From contig CM057473.1 in assembly GCA_030035585.1 (NCBI GenBank), positions 5,258,501 through 5,322,500 on the forward strand: a stretch of 64,000 bases of DNA. Direction: 5' to 3'. Below the pieces are notes generated by a model. That model worked only from the letters and a program-made list of their open reading frames with translations. It was not told the origin of the DNA and searched no databases. The stretch is from Dugong dugon. Taxonomy: Eukaryota; Chordata; Mammalia; Sirenia; Dugongidae. The stretch's first letter is position 1. Each line of letters begins with the position of its first letter. Position numbers and translations under genes: made by a program. Positions 50,561 through 61,673 of this stretch are shown piece after piece.

Positions 50561-51708
50561 TAGGGTAGGAGAGGAGCCTTGGGCTCCCCCTAGAGGTCAG
50601 CCTGTGTATGGCCAGCTGCGCTAAGTGCATCAGGAGACTCTTGGAATTTCAGGGGAGAAAAAGATGTCAGGAGAGGGGTGGATCTCAGAGTTTGATGGAT
50701 CACAGAGCCTTTCATAAGGGGAGGGCAAGAAGCGGTGCCACAAAGGACAGGAGGAATTTAAGGAGCAGAGAGGAGGACTCAGAGGTGCTCTTCAGGTAGG
50801 AGCTTGAGGCGAACAAAGCTAGAAGTGGGCGTCAGTGGAGTTCACGGTCCAGCTCCCAAGCTATATTGAACTGATTTTGCAAAAGCAATTTTTGTCGCCT
50901 GATTTGAGTCTTTCTCAAAATATGACTGGTACGTATAGAATAATGCTGTAGCTGTAGTTCTTAGATGGAGTAAAAGCGATTATGTTGAGAAAGTTGGGAA
51001 GCTTAAGACGTGGATATGGTCTTAATCCTTCTTAACTGGAAACTGCTGAGGAAACACAGCTGTCTCCAGCCCTGCGTTCACCTGCAGCTTAAACGAGACA
51101 GGTAGTAATTGACAATTTCTTTTGGCCTTGGTTAAAAAGTCTATTTCATAGAGCAACATAATGACACGTCTTCCAGACGGTGAGGATGGCAGTGGTTTAC
51201 TGGGATTGCGCCAAGAGGCTGCAAGGATGAAATGAGCACACGAGATACTGCCGATGGGCTCCAGTCCCAGGAATTTATCATCCGAGGAGTCTGTGGTAAA
51301 ATCTGCTCCTGTTAGTGAAAGGGTAGGTGATGTCTTTGTTTCTAAATTTAGAAAATTTTTTCTTTTGAATATTTTGAATCAAACCCCAGTAAATTTGTCT
51401 GTACTCAGTGTGGAAGTGTGTGGCATGGCAGAGGCTAACTGGTCATGTTCTTAGACAGAGGATTCAGTGGTAGGTCAGTTAGGAATCCATGCAGAGAAAT
51501 TCCCTGAGTGTGAGATTCCACAAGTTATGAAGGAGGTACGGTGGGGCAGAGGGTCCTGCGTGACTCTGTTGAGATTACATAGAAAAATCTACTGCAGATA
51601 CTTTCCTTAGCGTAGGTGGGGGGGTTTCGCTTTTCTGGGTCTGTAGCATTTTCTAGTTTTTTGGGTTCCCTACCAATTTAAAAATTTCCTTAATAGAAAT
51701 GATAAAAG
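50561..51708. other. 1.1 kb without recognised repeats
   Basis: Single-copy-looking intergenic DNA. No exon or ORF with recognisable product. Confidence 0.5.
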
Positions 51709-51920
51709 ATCCCTGGGTGGTGTGAATGGTTAGCGCTCAACTACAAACCAGAAGTTTGGTGGTTTGAACCTACCCAGTGGCCGGGTGGAAGAAAGGCCTG
51801 GCGATCTGCATCTGTAAAGATTACAGCCAAAGAAAACCCGTGGAACAGTTCTACTCTGTGACACATGGGAGCGCCGTGAGTCAGAACTGACTTGATGGCA
51901 ACAAGTTTGCTTTGGTTTTT
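51709..51920 (+). mobile_element. AfroSINE, longer subfamily
   Basis: GATCCCTGGGTGGTGTGAAT, TTTGGTGGTTTGAACCTACC, GGCCTGGCGATCTGCATCTG, GACTTGATGGCAACAAGTTT. Confidence 0.9.
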
Positions 51921-51930
51921 AGTAGATTAT

Positions 51931-52148
51931 AGGAGTCTCTGGGTATTGCAAATGGTTAGGGTGCTTGGCTGCTAACTGAAAGGTTGGAGGCTCGACTCCA
52001 CCCACAGGTGCCTCGGAAGAAAGGCCTGGCGACCTACTTTTGAAAAATCAGCCATGGAAAGCTGTGTGGAGCGTGCTTCTACTCTGGCACACATGGAATC
52101 ACGTTGCCATGATTCGGAGTTGACTCAATGGCAACAGGTTCTGGTTTA
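51931..52148 (+). mobile_element. AfroSINE, longer subfamily
   Basis: GGAGTCTCTGGGTATTGCAA, GGTTGGAGGCTCGACTCCAC, AAAAATCAGCCATGGAAAGC, GTTGACTCAATGGCAACAGG. Confidence 0.9.
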
Positions 52149-52288
52149 TTAGATGATATAATTTAAGCTATTAGCAGTCATTGCTGCGTTAGACATGATT
52201 AGCTGATAATGGAAAATGGATTCTGCACATCCTAAGGGAAGTAGGCACATGTGGAGGGAGTCACAGGTATCCAGGAAAAAGGGACTTT

Positions 52289-52457
52289 GGAGCCCTGGTG
52301 GCACAGTAGTTAAGAGCTCGGCTGCTAACCAAAAGGTCGGCAGTTCGAATCCACTAGCTGCTCCTTGGAAACCCTATGGGGCAGTTCTACTCTGTCCTAT
52401 AGGGTCACTATGAGTTGGAATTGACTCTATAGCAACGGGCTTGGTGTTTTTGGTTTG
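52289..52457 (+). mobile_element. AfroSINE, best preserved copy
   Basis: GGAGCCCTGGTGGCACAGTA, AACCAAAAGGTCGGCAGTTC, ATGGGGCAGTTCTACTCTGT, CTATAGCAACGGGCTTGGTG. Close to what I would expect of a consensus. Confidence 0.96.
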
Positions 52458-52621
52458 GAGCCCAATGTCACAATTTTGTCAAGAGCAGTGACGTGAGCAT
52501 GTGTGACTGGGGCCCCATGTAGCCTACCAGGGCTTGAATGTTCTAGACCGTCAGCTACTCTGTTTTGCTGGCAACAAAAACTGACTTTAGCTAACAAAGG
52601 GAAAAAAACGCACATGGAAGG

Positions 52622-53049
52622 TGTTACGGATAGAATTGTGTCCCTCCAAAAAGATATGTGTAAGCCCTAACCCCAGTACCTGTGAAAGGTGGCTTTGTTT
52701 GGAAATAGGGTATTGGGTGATGTGATGGGTTTACATGAGGTCATCCCAGAGTAGGGCTGGTCCTAATCCCATCTGAGTGATGTCTTGATTAAAAACGGGA
52801 AAAGACACAGGGAGACAGGAGAAGGACGCTATGTGACTCTGAGCTCCAAGCAATAGGATGCCTGGAGCTCCCAGAAGCCAGCTGGGAGAGAAGTATGGAA
52901 CAGTATCTCCCTCAAAGTCTTGGAAGAAAGGAACAGGGACAGCCGGCTGATCTTGGGTTCCCTGCCTCCAGAACGGTGAGACAGTGCGCTGCTGATGTTT
53001 AGAGCACCCACTTTGTGGTATGTTGTTAGGGGACCCCTAGGAAATGAAC
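52622..53049 (+). mobile_element. MaLR solo LTR
   Basis: TGTTACGGATAGAATTGTGT, GGTCATCCCAGAGTAGGGCT, CTGCCTCCAGAACGGTGAGA, GTATGTTGTTAGGGGACCCC. Sense orientation. Confidence 0.85.
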
Positions 53050-54167
53050 GCAGAGGTCTATGGGATAGCTCAGAGAACAGAAAAGTGTATGAATAAGCCG
53101 TATGAGCCATGAGAACCAGAGCAGAGCTGGAGAAATGAAAGGTGGTGTTCTTGGGGCACCATCTTTGGGATTGATCTGTTCCAATTGTTTGCTGTTTCTG
53201 GATGTCTCTGCCCACAATTCAAATCCTGAGTCCAGATGGCAAGACTCTGGCCGGGCTTATCTCCCTTGGACAGGGGAGGGGACGGCATCACTAATGACGG
53301 TTCCATCCAAACCACCAGTAAGAGGGAAGTTGGTTCTTCAACGGAAAGGCAAAGGGTTGTTCCCAAATAAAGGACATAGTTTTTGGATGGCCAGCATCAT
53401 CTGCAGACAGCTATCAGATTTCTAATGTTTTCAAAATGGGAGAAAAACTTTTTTTTTTTTCTATTCACATTCATTATAAACTTCAAGCCTGAATAAATTT
53501 TGTCAAAGCTTGAAAATAGGGGTGCTTGTAAGCTGGGTTTTAAATGCTAAGAGGAGGGGTGATGGGCAGAGGCCGCGGACGACGCTAACATTTCCCGTTT
53601 GAGATTCATGACTTTGTTTTGGTTCTGAAGCATAAAAAGGCGATTTCAGAGTTTTTCAGGAAAATTTACATAACGTACACAGAGTCAGTGTGATACAGTG
53701 GAAGACGGGTAGACTTTTGTGTTGGAGGGGTGTGTAAATTTGTGTGATTTTCTTTTAAATTCTTTCTTTTCTAATATGCAAATAACAATACCCAGGTGTT
53801 GCTGTTTGGTGGATAAAGCTGCTGGTGTACATTAAGCCCTTAATAAGCGTTAGCTTCCTTCTCTGCAGCTGCGCGTTTATACGTTTCTCCTTATGCATGA
53901 ATCATATGTACTTTTCTTCTCCCTGTAATGAGATGAAAACCAATTTCTTCCCTTCAATTTTATTTTTCTGCATTGGTGCTGATGTTGGTAATGGGAGCAA
54001 ATAGCAGACAAACCCGTCTCCATCCCGAGGTCCATATTACCGGGATACAATCATCTTTCCCTTGACTGCAGATAAGGCAATTTATTTACCCGATTGTCTT
54101 AACCATCACATACAGCAGCAGTCAGCTGTAGTGTAAAGGCCAAAGGAAATCCTCTATGGATGTCAAT

Positions 54168-54197
54168 CATAGCTGGAGGCACAGTCTTCCAGCTATG
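54168..54197 (+). repeat. Small hairpin
   Basis: CATAGCTGGA and TCCAGCTATG form a perfect 10-bp stem around a 10-nt loop, 6 bp before the larger hairpin. Confidence 0.85.
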
Positions 54198-54203
54198 AGT
54201 GCT

Positions 54204-54319
54204 TGATTGAGCAAAGGAGAAGAAATGTCTCAGAACGCCTAAATTGCAACGTGTGGCCGTGGCATGTCATTCACTGCAATTTAAGTGTTCTGAAATGTTT
54301 CTTTTCCTTTGCTCAACCA
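54204..54319 (+). repeat. Long hairpin, 45-bp arms, 26-nt loop
   Basis: Arm 54204-54248 (TGATTGAGCAAAGGAGAAGA...) pairs with arm 54275-54319 (...TCCTTTGCTCAACCA). As + strand RNA there are about 38 Watson-Crick pairs, 4 G:U wobbles and 3 mismatches. Could be a microRNA-like precursor, a folded ncRNA or the inverted termini of a small DNA transposon. Identity unknown. Confidence 0.85.
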
Positions 54320-54619
54320 GTTTCTCATATCAAAATGAGCTGATGGGGCAAGTCTTTCTAATTTTTAAATGGCCATAAGTAGGAAGTGGCAGAGACATAA
54401 ACAAGCTCTTTTAGGGAGGCATCTAGAGGGAGAAGAACAAACAAATAATCTCGGGACGTGTAGAAGAAGGAACAAGTAGTCTTGGAAAATATGGGAAATA
54501 ACGTTCACCACCTCCACCTCAGCCCAAGTGAGATCATGAACCTCAGGTGCCCAGAACACGGACAGTGGACTTTGACGTTAATTCTAGAATGAAATTTGAA
54601 TTCCAACCTTGCCCTTATC

Positions 54620-54815
54620 AGTGCTGATAGACTCACGACAATTTCTTAGCTTCTCTAATTTTCATTGTGCTCATCTATACAAAGAGGCTAAATTATATCT
54701 ATGTTTGCAAGGTGATTGAGAGGCTTAAGTGAGAATGTTTGCAAAGCACTCTGCAGTGATTGGAACGTGCAAAACATTCAATAAGTGACATAATGTTGCT
54801 ATTTTAATATATTTA
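54620..54815 (-). mobile_element. MIR
   Basis: TTTTCATTGTGCTCATCTAT, AGGCTTAAGTGAGAATGTTT, CAAAGCACTCTGCAGTGATT: reversed MIR. Confidence 0.7.
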
Positions 54816-55140
54816 CTAAGATATCTATTTTAAGATATAAATTAAAATACGCATTCTTTAAGACTATAGTTGAAAACTTTCGAATTATGTTTTCTGGGTA
54901 CACATCTGATTAATTCTCACATGATAATGTGGAAACTCGATGTGATTAGCATAAAAGAAATAACATGGGCTTTGGGGTCAGACAGATTTCTGTCTCTTCT
55001 GCTTGGTAGCTGAGAGATTTTTGACAAGGCACTATCCCTGGTGAATCTCAGTGTCTTCATCCACACAGTGAGGATATAACACTTAGTTCAGAGTTTTGGG
55101 AGGATTATAAGATGACCTATGAAAATTGCCTGGTGTGTGC
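54816..55140 (-). mobile_element. MIR with preceding AT-rich sequence
   Basis: From about 54,960, GGGCTTTGGGGTCAGACAGA, CAAGGCACTATCCCTGGTGA and TTGGGAGGATTATAAGATGA form a second reversed MIR. 54816-54959 is AT-rich without a call. Confidence 0.65.
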
Positions 55141-55660
55141 TGTTGTTGTTGTTAGGTGCCATTGAGTCGGTTCTGACTCATAGCGTCCCCGTGTACAACA
55201 GAACAAAACACTGCCCGGTCCTGTGCCATCCTCACAATCTTTGTTAGGCTTAAGCCCATTGTTGCGGCCACTGTGTCAATCAATCTCGTTGGGGATTTTC
55301 CTCATTTTCGCTGACCCTCTACTTTACCAAACATGACGTCCTTCTCCAGGGACTGATCCCTCCTGACAACATGTCCAAAGTATGTGAGACATAGTCTCGC
55401 CATCCTTGCTTCTAAGGAGCATTCTGGTTGTACTTCCTCCAAGACGGATTTGTTCATTCTTCTGGTGGTACGTGGTATATTCAATATTCTTCTCCAGCAC
55501 GGTGATTCAAAGGCATCAATTCTTCTTCGGTCTTCCTTATTCATCATCCGGCTTTCATATGCATGGGCGGTGATTGAAAACACGATTGCTTGGGTCAGGG
55601 GCATCTTAGTCTTCAAGGTGACATCTTTGCTTTTCAACACTTTACTCGTGTAGAGTAAGC
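55141..55660 (-). mobile_element. RTE LINE 3' end
   Basis: Reverse orientation: GTTGTTGTTGTTAGGTGCCA terminus, GGTCCTGTGCCATCCTCACA, and coding sequence that reads YESRMMNKEDRRRIDAF and FGHVVRRDQSLEKDVMFGKV on the - strand, the C-terminal part of the RTE ORF. An open frame of 112 residues survives (55302-55640). This is the source sequence type of the minisatellite at 24868. Confidence 0.9.
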
Positions 55661-55977
55661 AGTAAATGCTGGTTCTCTTCTCCTTTGGTATTGTTCTGAG
55701 AGTATCATAATCCTACTATACATAGTAGTCACCTAAGAGTAGGGAGAGAACAGAGAGTGTCAGAACCTCACAAATGTCCTGTAAGAATTTATCTTAATGG
55801 AATTATAGGATACAAAATTTAAAAGAGAACCTGGAGAGCCTGTACTTTATGCACTGCTAACCGATACACCAATGCCTTCTGATACATTCCTGGTATGTGA
55901 GTTGCTAACTGATTTCCTCTGTAACTCAGACGTCACTGTATTAAGGGAGAGAGGCCATTCCATTTACAAACCAGATA
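55661..55977. other. No recognised feature
   Basis: Short single-copy-looking spacer. Confidence 0.5.
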
Positions 55978-56172
55978 ACCAGTTGTCATTGAGTTGATTC
56001 CGACTCATGGGGACCCCATGTGTGTAGGAGTGGAACTGTATTACATAGGGATTTCCATGGTTGATTTTTCAGAAGTACATTGCCCAGACACTCTTCTGAG
56101 GCACCTCTGGGTGAACTTGAACTGCCAACCTTTGGATTAGAAGCCAAACATGTTAATAGTTAGCATCACCCA
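55978..56172 (-). mobile_element. AfroSINE, longer subfamily, with TSD
   Basis: GTTGTCATTGAGTTGATTCC, GACCCCATGTGTGTAGGAGT, CACCTCTGGGTGAACTTGAA. GCCATTCCATTTACA before and GCCATTCCATTTATA after form a TSD with one change. Confidence 0.92.
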
Positions 56173-56479
56173 AACATGCCATTCCATTTATAGGCACAAA
56201 AGTCAGAGAGTTCTTTATATCGAACTGAAACTTCCTCCTGGAAGTTTCTACTCTGTGGTCGTCATTCTAGATGCTGATAATCTTCACATCATGATTCTTT
56301 TGTTTTTTTTCATGGCTGCTGTCTTTGAACAGCACGCTAGGGGCCCTCAGCAAATATTTCTTAAATGAACAAGTGAGTAAAAAAAATGAGATGGGAAATG
56401 AGAACCGTTGAACAGTATTAATGCCTTATTGTCTATGCTGAGAACGTGAGTACATTTTCTTTTGTGTTAAATTGTAATA
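56173..56479. other. No recognised feature
   Basis: 307 bp of intergenic sequence containing a T-rich patch at 56,297. Confidence 0.5.
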
Positions 56480-57038
56480 CACTCCATCAGACAGGGTACA
56501 TAGGGGAAGCAGAACCATGAAGAGTTGTATGGAATAAGAGATTTATTATAGGAAGAAGGCCTTACACAATTATGGGAGAAGCTGGGGAAGTAAAGGTCGG
56601 AGAGGCGGAGTTGAGGCTCAGAGAAGCGTCACTAACCAGACCTTTGGAAGCACTAGTGCAAGTGGATGAGCCAGTGCTTCTGGGGAATGTGGGGAGACAG
56701 GAACATTGCGGAGGAGGGAGACTGGGAAGGAGACATGTGGAGGAGTCTGGGGAGGGCTGTCGTTTCTGCATCTGGCTGTAGTCTTGTAATGGGTGTTGGT
56801 CAGCAAGGCTGATGGTCAGGAAGAAGAGCTGATACAGGGGAGGGAAAAGAAGGACAAGCTGAAGTCTGTCAGCTCCTTGGCACCTATCTCATCGCACCTA
56901 ACCTCAATGGCCTTCAGAGAGAAATGGGTGCTTTTCACTTCTGCCTTCCCGAGTTTACGCAAGTCCCAGAAAGGGATTCTGGGAATCAGAATTCCAGCAT
57001 AAACAAGTTGACACAGTCTAAAACTTCCACAGTCTGCC
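56480..57038 (-). mobile_element. ERVL LTR (probable MLT2-like), 3' LTR of relic
   Basis: Contains AAGAGATTTATTATAGG (AATAAA on the - strand) near its low end and GGGATTCTGGGAATCAGAAT, GCATAAACAAGTTGACACAG near the high end. Its position and strand fit the 3' LTR of the adjoining relic. Confidence 0.65.
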
Positions 57039-57711
57039 CCTTGTCAGCTTGACATTCCCCTCCACCCCCTTAAACCTTGTTTAACTTCCATGCTTCACAT
57101 GGTGTAACCATCCCTCAAACAACCACAAACATAGAACCTTCGCCTCAGAAAAGGGTATAAAGCCCTATTTGTCACTTAATCCATCTCTGGGTGATGTTAT
57201 TCCTCTTCAAGCAGTGTCATGCTCTTTGTAACTCAAATACTGAAGTATAAGGCTAACCACTATTAACACATCTTATGCTAGATACTAGGAAAACAGGAAA
57301 GGGGGAAGAAAAGAAAAATAATTGGTTAATATATATGTAAATATATTTGTATCAAAGTAAAAAAGCAATATTCGTCATTACTACAGTTTTTGTTTCTGTA
57401 ATTGGTCAGGTGGGTATAACTGCTGTTCACATTTCCTTCTTCCTCTACTCGTTCCAAGCAACAGCTCAGCTGGTCGTGGTTGTTACCTGTCAGCACGACC
57501 TAAACTTTTATTCCCGAAGGGTCTGTGCCATTAGCAGCCCTGCCTGTAGTGGGTTGTTTTATTTTTACGTTATCTTTAATCACAGGACACAGTAAGATGT
57601 ACTCCAAAGTTCTCTTTTGTTCCAGATGAACTTCTCCCTGTCCCCATTGTGTGGTAGAAAAGTTAAATTCCCTTGATTGTCAGGATCAATCACTCCAACT
57701 GGTGTACCCAT
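57039..57711 (-). mobile_element. ERVL internal relic, part 1
   Basis: Decayed internal sequence of an ERVL-class endogenous retrovirus. Recognised by ATAATTGGTTAATATATATG, TGGTCAGGTGGGTATAACTG and TACTCCAAAGTTCTCTTTTG. No intact ORF is present in any frame. Confidence 0.6.
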
Positions 57712-57859
57712 TACCTGTTGCTGTTGAGTTGATTCCGAATTGTAGCGACCCTGTAGGACAGAGTAGAACTACCCGGTAGGGTTTCTAAGGAGTGGCTGGT
57801 GGATTTGAACTGCTGATCTTTTGGTTGGCAGCTGAGCTCTTAATCACTGCGCCACCTAT
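57712..57859 (-). mobile_element. AfroSINE inside ERVL relic
   Basis: GTTGCTGTTGAGTTGATTCC, GACCCTGTAGGACAGAGTAG, GATCTTTTGGTTGGCAGCTG. Confidence 0.92.
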
Positions 57860-57971
57860 AGTAATGCCCTTTTTCTGCCTGTTGTTTCCAAGGTGACCAG
57901 GTGATAGTCTCAACTCTACTTTCATGGAACCACTGCAGTATCCTCTGGTAGAAACATTTCTCCATCGGGAA

Positions 57972-58322
57972 CTGTTGTTGTTGTTAGCTGCCGTGGAGTC
58001 AATCCCTGACTCGTGGTGATCCCATGCACAACTGAACAGAAAGCTGCCCAGTCCTGCACCATCCCCATGATTGGTTATAGATTGGAATGCTGTGATCCAT
58101 GGGGTTTTCATTGGCTGATTTTTGGAAGTAAACAGCCAGGCCTTTTTTCCTAGTGCATCTTAGTCTGGAAGCTCTGCTGAAACCTAATCAACATCATAAC
58201 AACATGGAAGCCTCCACTGACAGAAGGATGGTGGCTGCACATGGGGTGCATTGGCCAGGAATTGAACTCAGGTCTCCTGCGTGGCAGGTGAGAATTCTTC
58301 TACTGAATCATCAGTGTGCTCC
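57972..58322 (-). mobile_element. tRNA-Gly-headed RTE-derived element, most complete copy
   Basis: CTGTTGTTGTTGTTAGCTGC terminus, ACCATCCCCATGATTGG, CTCTGCTGAAACCTAATCAA, reverse B box GGAATTGAACTCAGGTCTCC, reverse A-box side TTCTACTGAATCATCAG. GGGAACT on both sides is a possible TSD. 350 bp. Confidence 0.88.
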
Positions 58323-59530
58323 CGTTGGGAACTAAGACCCCTAAACCAGCAGAGCCTAAAATTGTAGGGGAAGGAAGCAAAAGTTTAGCTAGTAGATTAT
58401 TAGTAGGAACAGTGAAGGGATCCGTTCCCATTTTTTACCTTGATACCAGATCTGGCTATGGCCAAAACAGCACCGTATGTTAATTTCTGCTTATAGTGCA
58501 CATAAAGCCTCCTGGAGGACATTACCTCATCCCTGCAAAGTGTTGTCCCCATATGGCACCGTAACTGTCAAAAGACCACTCAGCTGTCTATCAGACCAAT
58601 GGCTGATCAGGAGCACAGTAAGACTAGTAATCCCATAGGCATGAGCTTGTTGTCTTACTTTATTTGATATAAAATGATTTCCCAGGTTGGACACAAGGCT
58701 CTGTGGAATACTATGATAATTAATGAGGTATTCTATGAGCCCACAACCAGTGATTGTGGCAGAAAATTATGAGCAAGAAAGGCCTTTTCCAGTGAGAATA
58801 AAGTACTACCCCTTCTATGATGGAAGTGGTCCAATATGATCAACTTGCCTGCATATGACTGACTGATTTCCCGAGGGAGTGATGGTATCAGGGACTGAGT
58901 GTTGGTCTCTGCTGCTGGCGGATTGGGCACTCTTCAGTGACTGTGACCAGCTCAGCTTTGATGGGTGGAAGACCGCTTGGCTGAGCCCATGTATAGCCTC
59001 CACCTCTGCCACCATGGCCACTTGATTAATGTGGCTATGGATTAAGGACTGAGGTGACTGGGAAAAGAGCCAAATGGATATCTACAGAACAGGTCATGCT
59101 GTTCACCTGATAATTAAGATCCCTCTCTGCTGAGACTGCTATTTAGTGGACGGTCTCATCGGATCTAAACAACTTCACACTGTGCCGATTCAGAGAGGTT
59201 CATCTGTATATCTTTTCTCCAGACTTATTCTGTCAGCTTTTCTTCTAATCATGCTCCTCCCAAGTCCCTGCCTATCCAGTCAACCCAGAAGCTACTGCCC
59301 ATAAATCAGTGTATAGCTCTATCAATGGCCATCTGTTCCCACTTGGATTTCTGCCCACTGGGAGGATTTCACTTCACTGTTATCCTTCAGGGCCACTTCT
59401 GACTGGGGCTGTGGTGCTACAGTTGTCTGTTTTTGGGAGATGCCAGCATATCATCCAGAACCACCTATAAATCAGGTCCAAATCTTTTCTTCCTCGGTCA
59501 ACTAATCATGAGGAACTCCCCAGGAGACTA
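58323..59530 (-). mobile_element. ERVL pol relic, part 2
   Basis: Internal sequence of the same ERVL relic, pol-derived. Landmarks: GCAGAAAATTATGAGCAAGA, CCATGTATAGCCTCCACCTC, TTCTGCCCACTGGGAGGATT, GATGCCAGCATATCATCCAG. All frames are broken by stops and indels, and no 5' LTR of the matching type is seen. Ancient and inactive. Confidence 0.72.
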
Positions 59531-59534
59531 CATC

Positions 59535-59990
59535 TATTGCTACATAACAAACACCCTCTAAACTTGGTGGCTGAAAATAACAATTTTATTTGCTTACTCT
59601 TCTGTGGGTCAGGAATTCAGAAACAGCATGGCAGGGACAGCTGCTCCATGTGATGTCTCCTGGGGACAGACCATTCCAGATGGCTTTTTCACTCACATGT
59701 CTGGTGCCCCAACTAGGATGGCTTGACTGAGGTCGTATGTCTAGGGATTTGGTCCTCACTCTCAGATAGGTTCCTTTGTTCTCCTGCAGGTTCTGCTCAG
59801 TGACCTTCTTTTTTCCTTCTGGCATCTCCACATTATCTTCCCAGCAGGTTAGCTGTACCTCTTCTGTAGCTGCTCAGGGCCCCGAAGAGCAAAAAAAGGG
59901 GAGCTACTAGGCCTTTTGAAAGCTTAGGCTCAGAACTGGAATAGTGTTGCCTCCACAGTATGGCAGTGTTTATAAAGTGTCACCTTGTGT
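59535..59990 (-). mobile_element. MLT1-type LTR
   Basis: TGCTACATAACAAACACCCT, TTCTGTGGGTCAGGAATTCA, TGATGTCTCCTGGGGACAGA. Reverse orientation, separate family from the adjoining ERVL. Confidence 0.75.
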
Positions 59991-60029
59991 AATAAAAAAC
60001 CTAGCTGGCCTTTGTCCCTTGTTCCTGGG

Positions 60030-60103
60030 ACCAAACCAAAAACAATAAAATAAAATAAACTCATTGCCGTCGAGTAGATTCCAACTCATAATGACTCTGT
60101 AAG
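60030..60103 (-). mobile_element. AfroSINE tail fragment
   Basis: ACCAAACCAAAAACAATAAA and CTCATTGCCGTCGAGTAGAT, CAACTCATAATGACTCTGTA only. Confidence 0.8.
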
Positions 60104-60795
60104 TAATCTCTAAATTCTGGAAACTCCTTGAGTGATAGGAGTGCCTTTGTTATTCCTGATGGGACCCTTGGACCAGCCTGATAATTTGGGCTAACAAGGT
60201 GACTTATCGGAAGTTTATGCTAATTACGCTCATTATGCTAATGAGATGACTCAGGATGGGGGCTGGCCAAAGCCGAGAAAGCAACCATGTGATTGCAGGG
60301 TTGGAGCTTTAAGTCCTACTTCCACGGAGTTGGGTGGTGGATTGGAGATGATATTCAATTATGTGGTTAATAACTGAATCAATCATGCCTACGTAGTTAA
60401 ACCGCAACAAAAACCCCGGACACCTAAGCTCCCCGTGAGCTTTCCCGTGTGGCATTATTTCACATATTGTCACACATCTGTGTGCTGGGAGCGTGAGGTG
60501 TCCTGAGTCCCTGCGGAGAGGATAACAGAATCTTTGCATGTGGGACCCTCTCAGATCTCCTGTCTGCACCTCCCCCTTTGTCTGGTTCTTATTTGAATCC
60601 TTGTGTGGTGAGAACACTGTAAGTACAGCGCTTTCCTGAGCTCTGTGTTTCAGTGAGTTATCAAGCCCTTGGGGGTAGTGGGGTCCTACAGATTTGTAAC
60701 CAGGTGGTCAAAGTGAGGGTGGCTTGGGGATCCCTGAGCTTGTGGCTGGTGTCTGAAATGAGGGCAGTTTCGTGGAGGACTATGCCCTTAACGGA
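60104..60795. other. No recognised feature
   Basis: About 0.7 kb without recognised repeat or exon. Confidence 0.5.
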
Positions 60796-60812
60796 GCCCT
60801 GGTGGAGTCCAT
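60796..60812 (+). mobile_element. AfroSINE head remnant
   Basis: GGAGCCCTGGTGGAGTC: only the first 13-15 bp of the SINE head, directly joined to unrelated sequence. Confidence 0.5.
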
Positions 60813-60860
60813 AGTTTGAAATCACAGCACTCTAATTTGTAAGGTCTGGCTTTCTTGATA

Positions 60861-61018
60861 AACCCATTGCCATCCAGTCAATTCCAACTCATAGTGACCC
60901 TATAGGACAGAGTAGAACTGCCCCATAGGGTTTCCAAGGAGCGCCTGGTGGATTTGAACTGCCGGCCTTTTGGTTAGCAGCCGTAGATCTTAACCACTTC
61001 ACCACCAGGGTTTCCAGG
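60861..61018 (-). mobile_element. AfroSINE with perfect 10-bp TSD
   Basis: TTTCTTGATA at 60851-60860 and 61019-61028. CCCATTGCCATCCAGTCAAT, CCTATAGGACAGAGTAGAAC, GGCCTTTTGGTTAGCAGCCG. Confidence 0.96.
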
Positions 61019-61039
61019 TTTCTTGATAGAGAAAAGTAA

Positions 61040-61673
61040 TGGGGTTTTAAAGCATCCATTGCCTGCAGGACTTAGAACATAGAGCTTGTGTCATAATCAA
61101 TAGAGCAGGGGAAGGTGTGAGGTGACCACAAAGGACAAGTAAAATCACTCTGGAAAACTATTTGGCAATTTCTAATAAAGTGAAACTTATATCTACCCTA
61201 TGATCCAGCAATTTCACAGAAAGAAAACATACGTTAAAAAAAGGTTAGTATGTGAAAGTTCATAGCAACTTTGTTCATAATAGCAAAAAAAAGGAAAAAA
61301 ACCCAAATATCCATTAGGAAACTGGATAAACAAACTGTGGCATATTCATACACTGCAATAAAAGGGAACAAACTATTGATACACGCCTCACTGTGGATGA
61401 ATCTCAAAAACGCGACACTGAGTAATTGAAACCAGACCCCAAAGAATACGCACTGCATAATTCCATTTACATGAAATTCTAAAGCACACAATTCCAAAGC
61501 CTAGAGGTGGGGACTGACTGGCAAGGGGCATAAGAAAAATGTCTGAAGTGATGAAAATATTCTATATCTTGATAAGGGTATAGGTTAAACAGGTGTATAC
61601 ATTTGTGAAAACTAATTGAACTGTACACTTGAAATGTACACTGCGTACTTTGCCCTATATGTAAATTATACAC
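61040..61673 (+). mobile_element. Ancient L1 (L1M) 3' end
   Basis: AAACTATTTGGCAATTTCTA, TGATCCAGCAATTTCACAGA, GGATAAACAAACTGTGGCAT, GAACTGTACACTTGAAATGT. Its end and A-tail (62191-62209) are displaced by the LTR inserted at 61674. Confidence 0.9.

Larger units (their letters stand above)
53050..54619. other. 1.6 kb without recognised transposons, containing hairpins
   Basis: No SINE, LTR or LINE recognised. Two inverted repeats lie at 54168-54197 and 54204-54319. No coding exon is evident. Confidence 0.6.
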
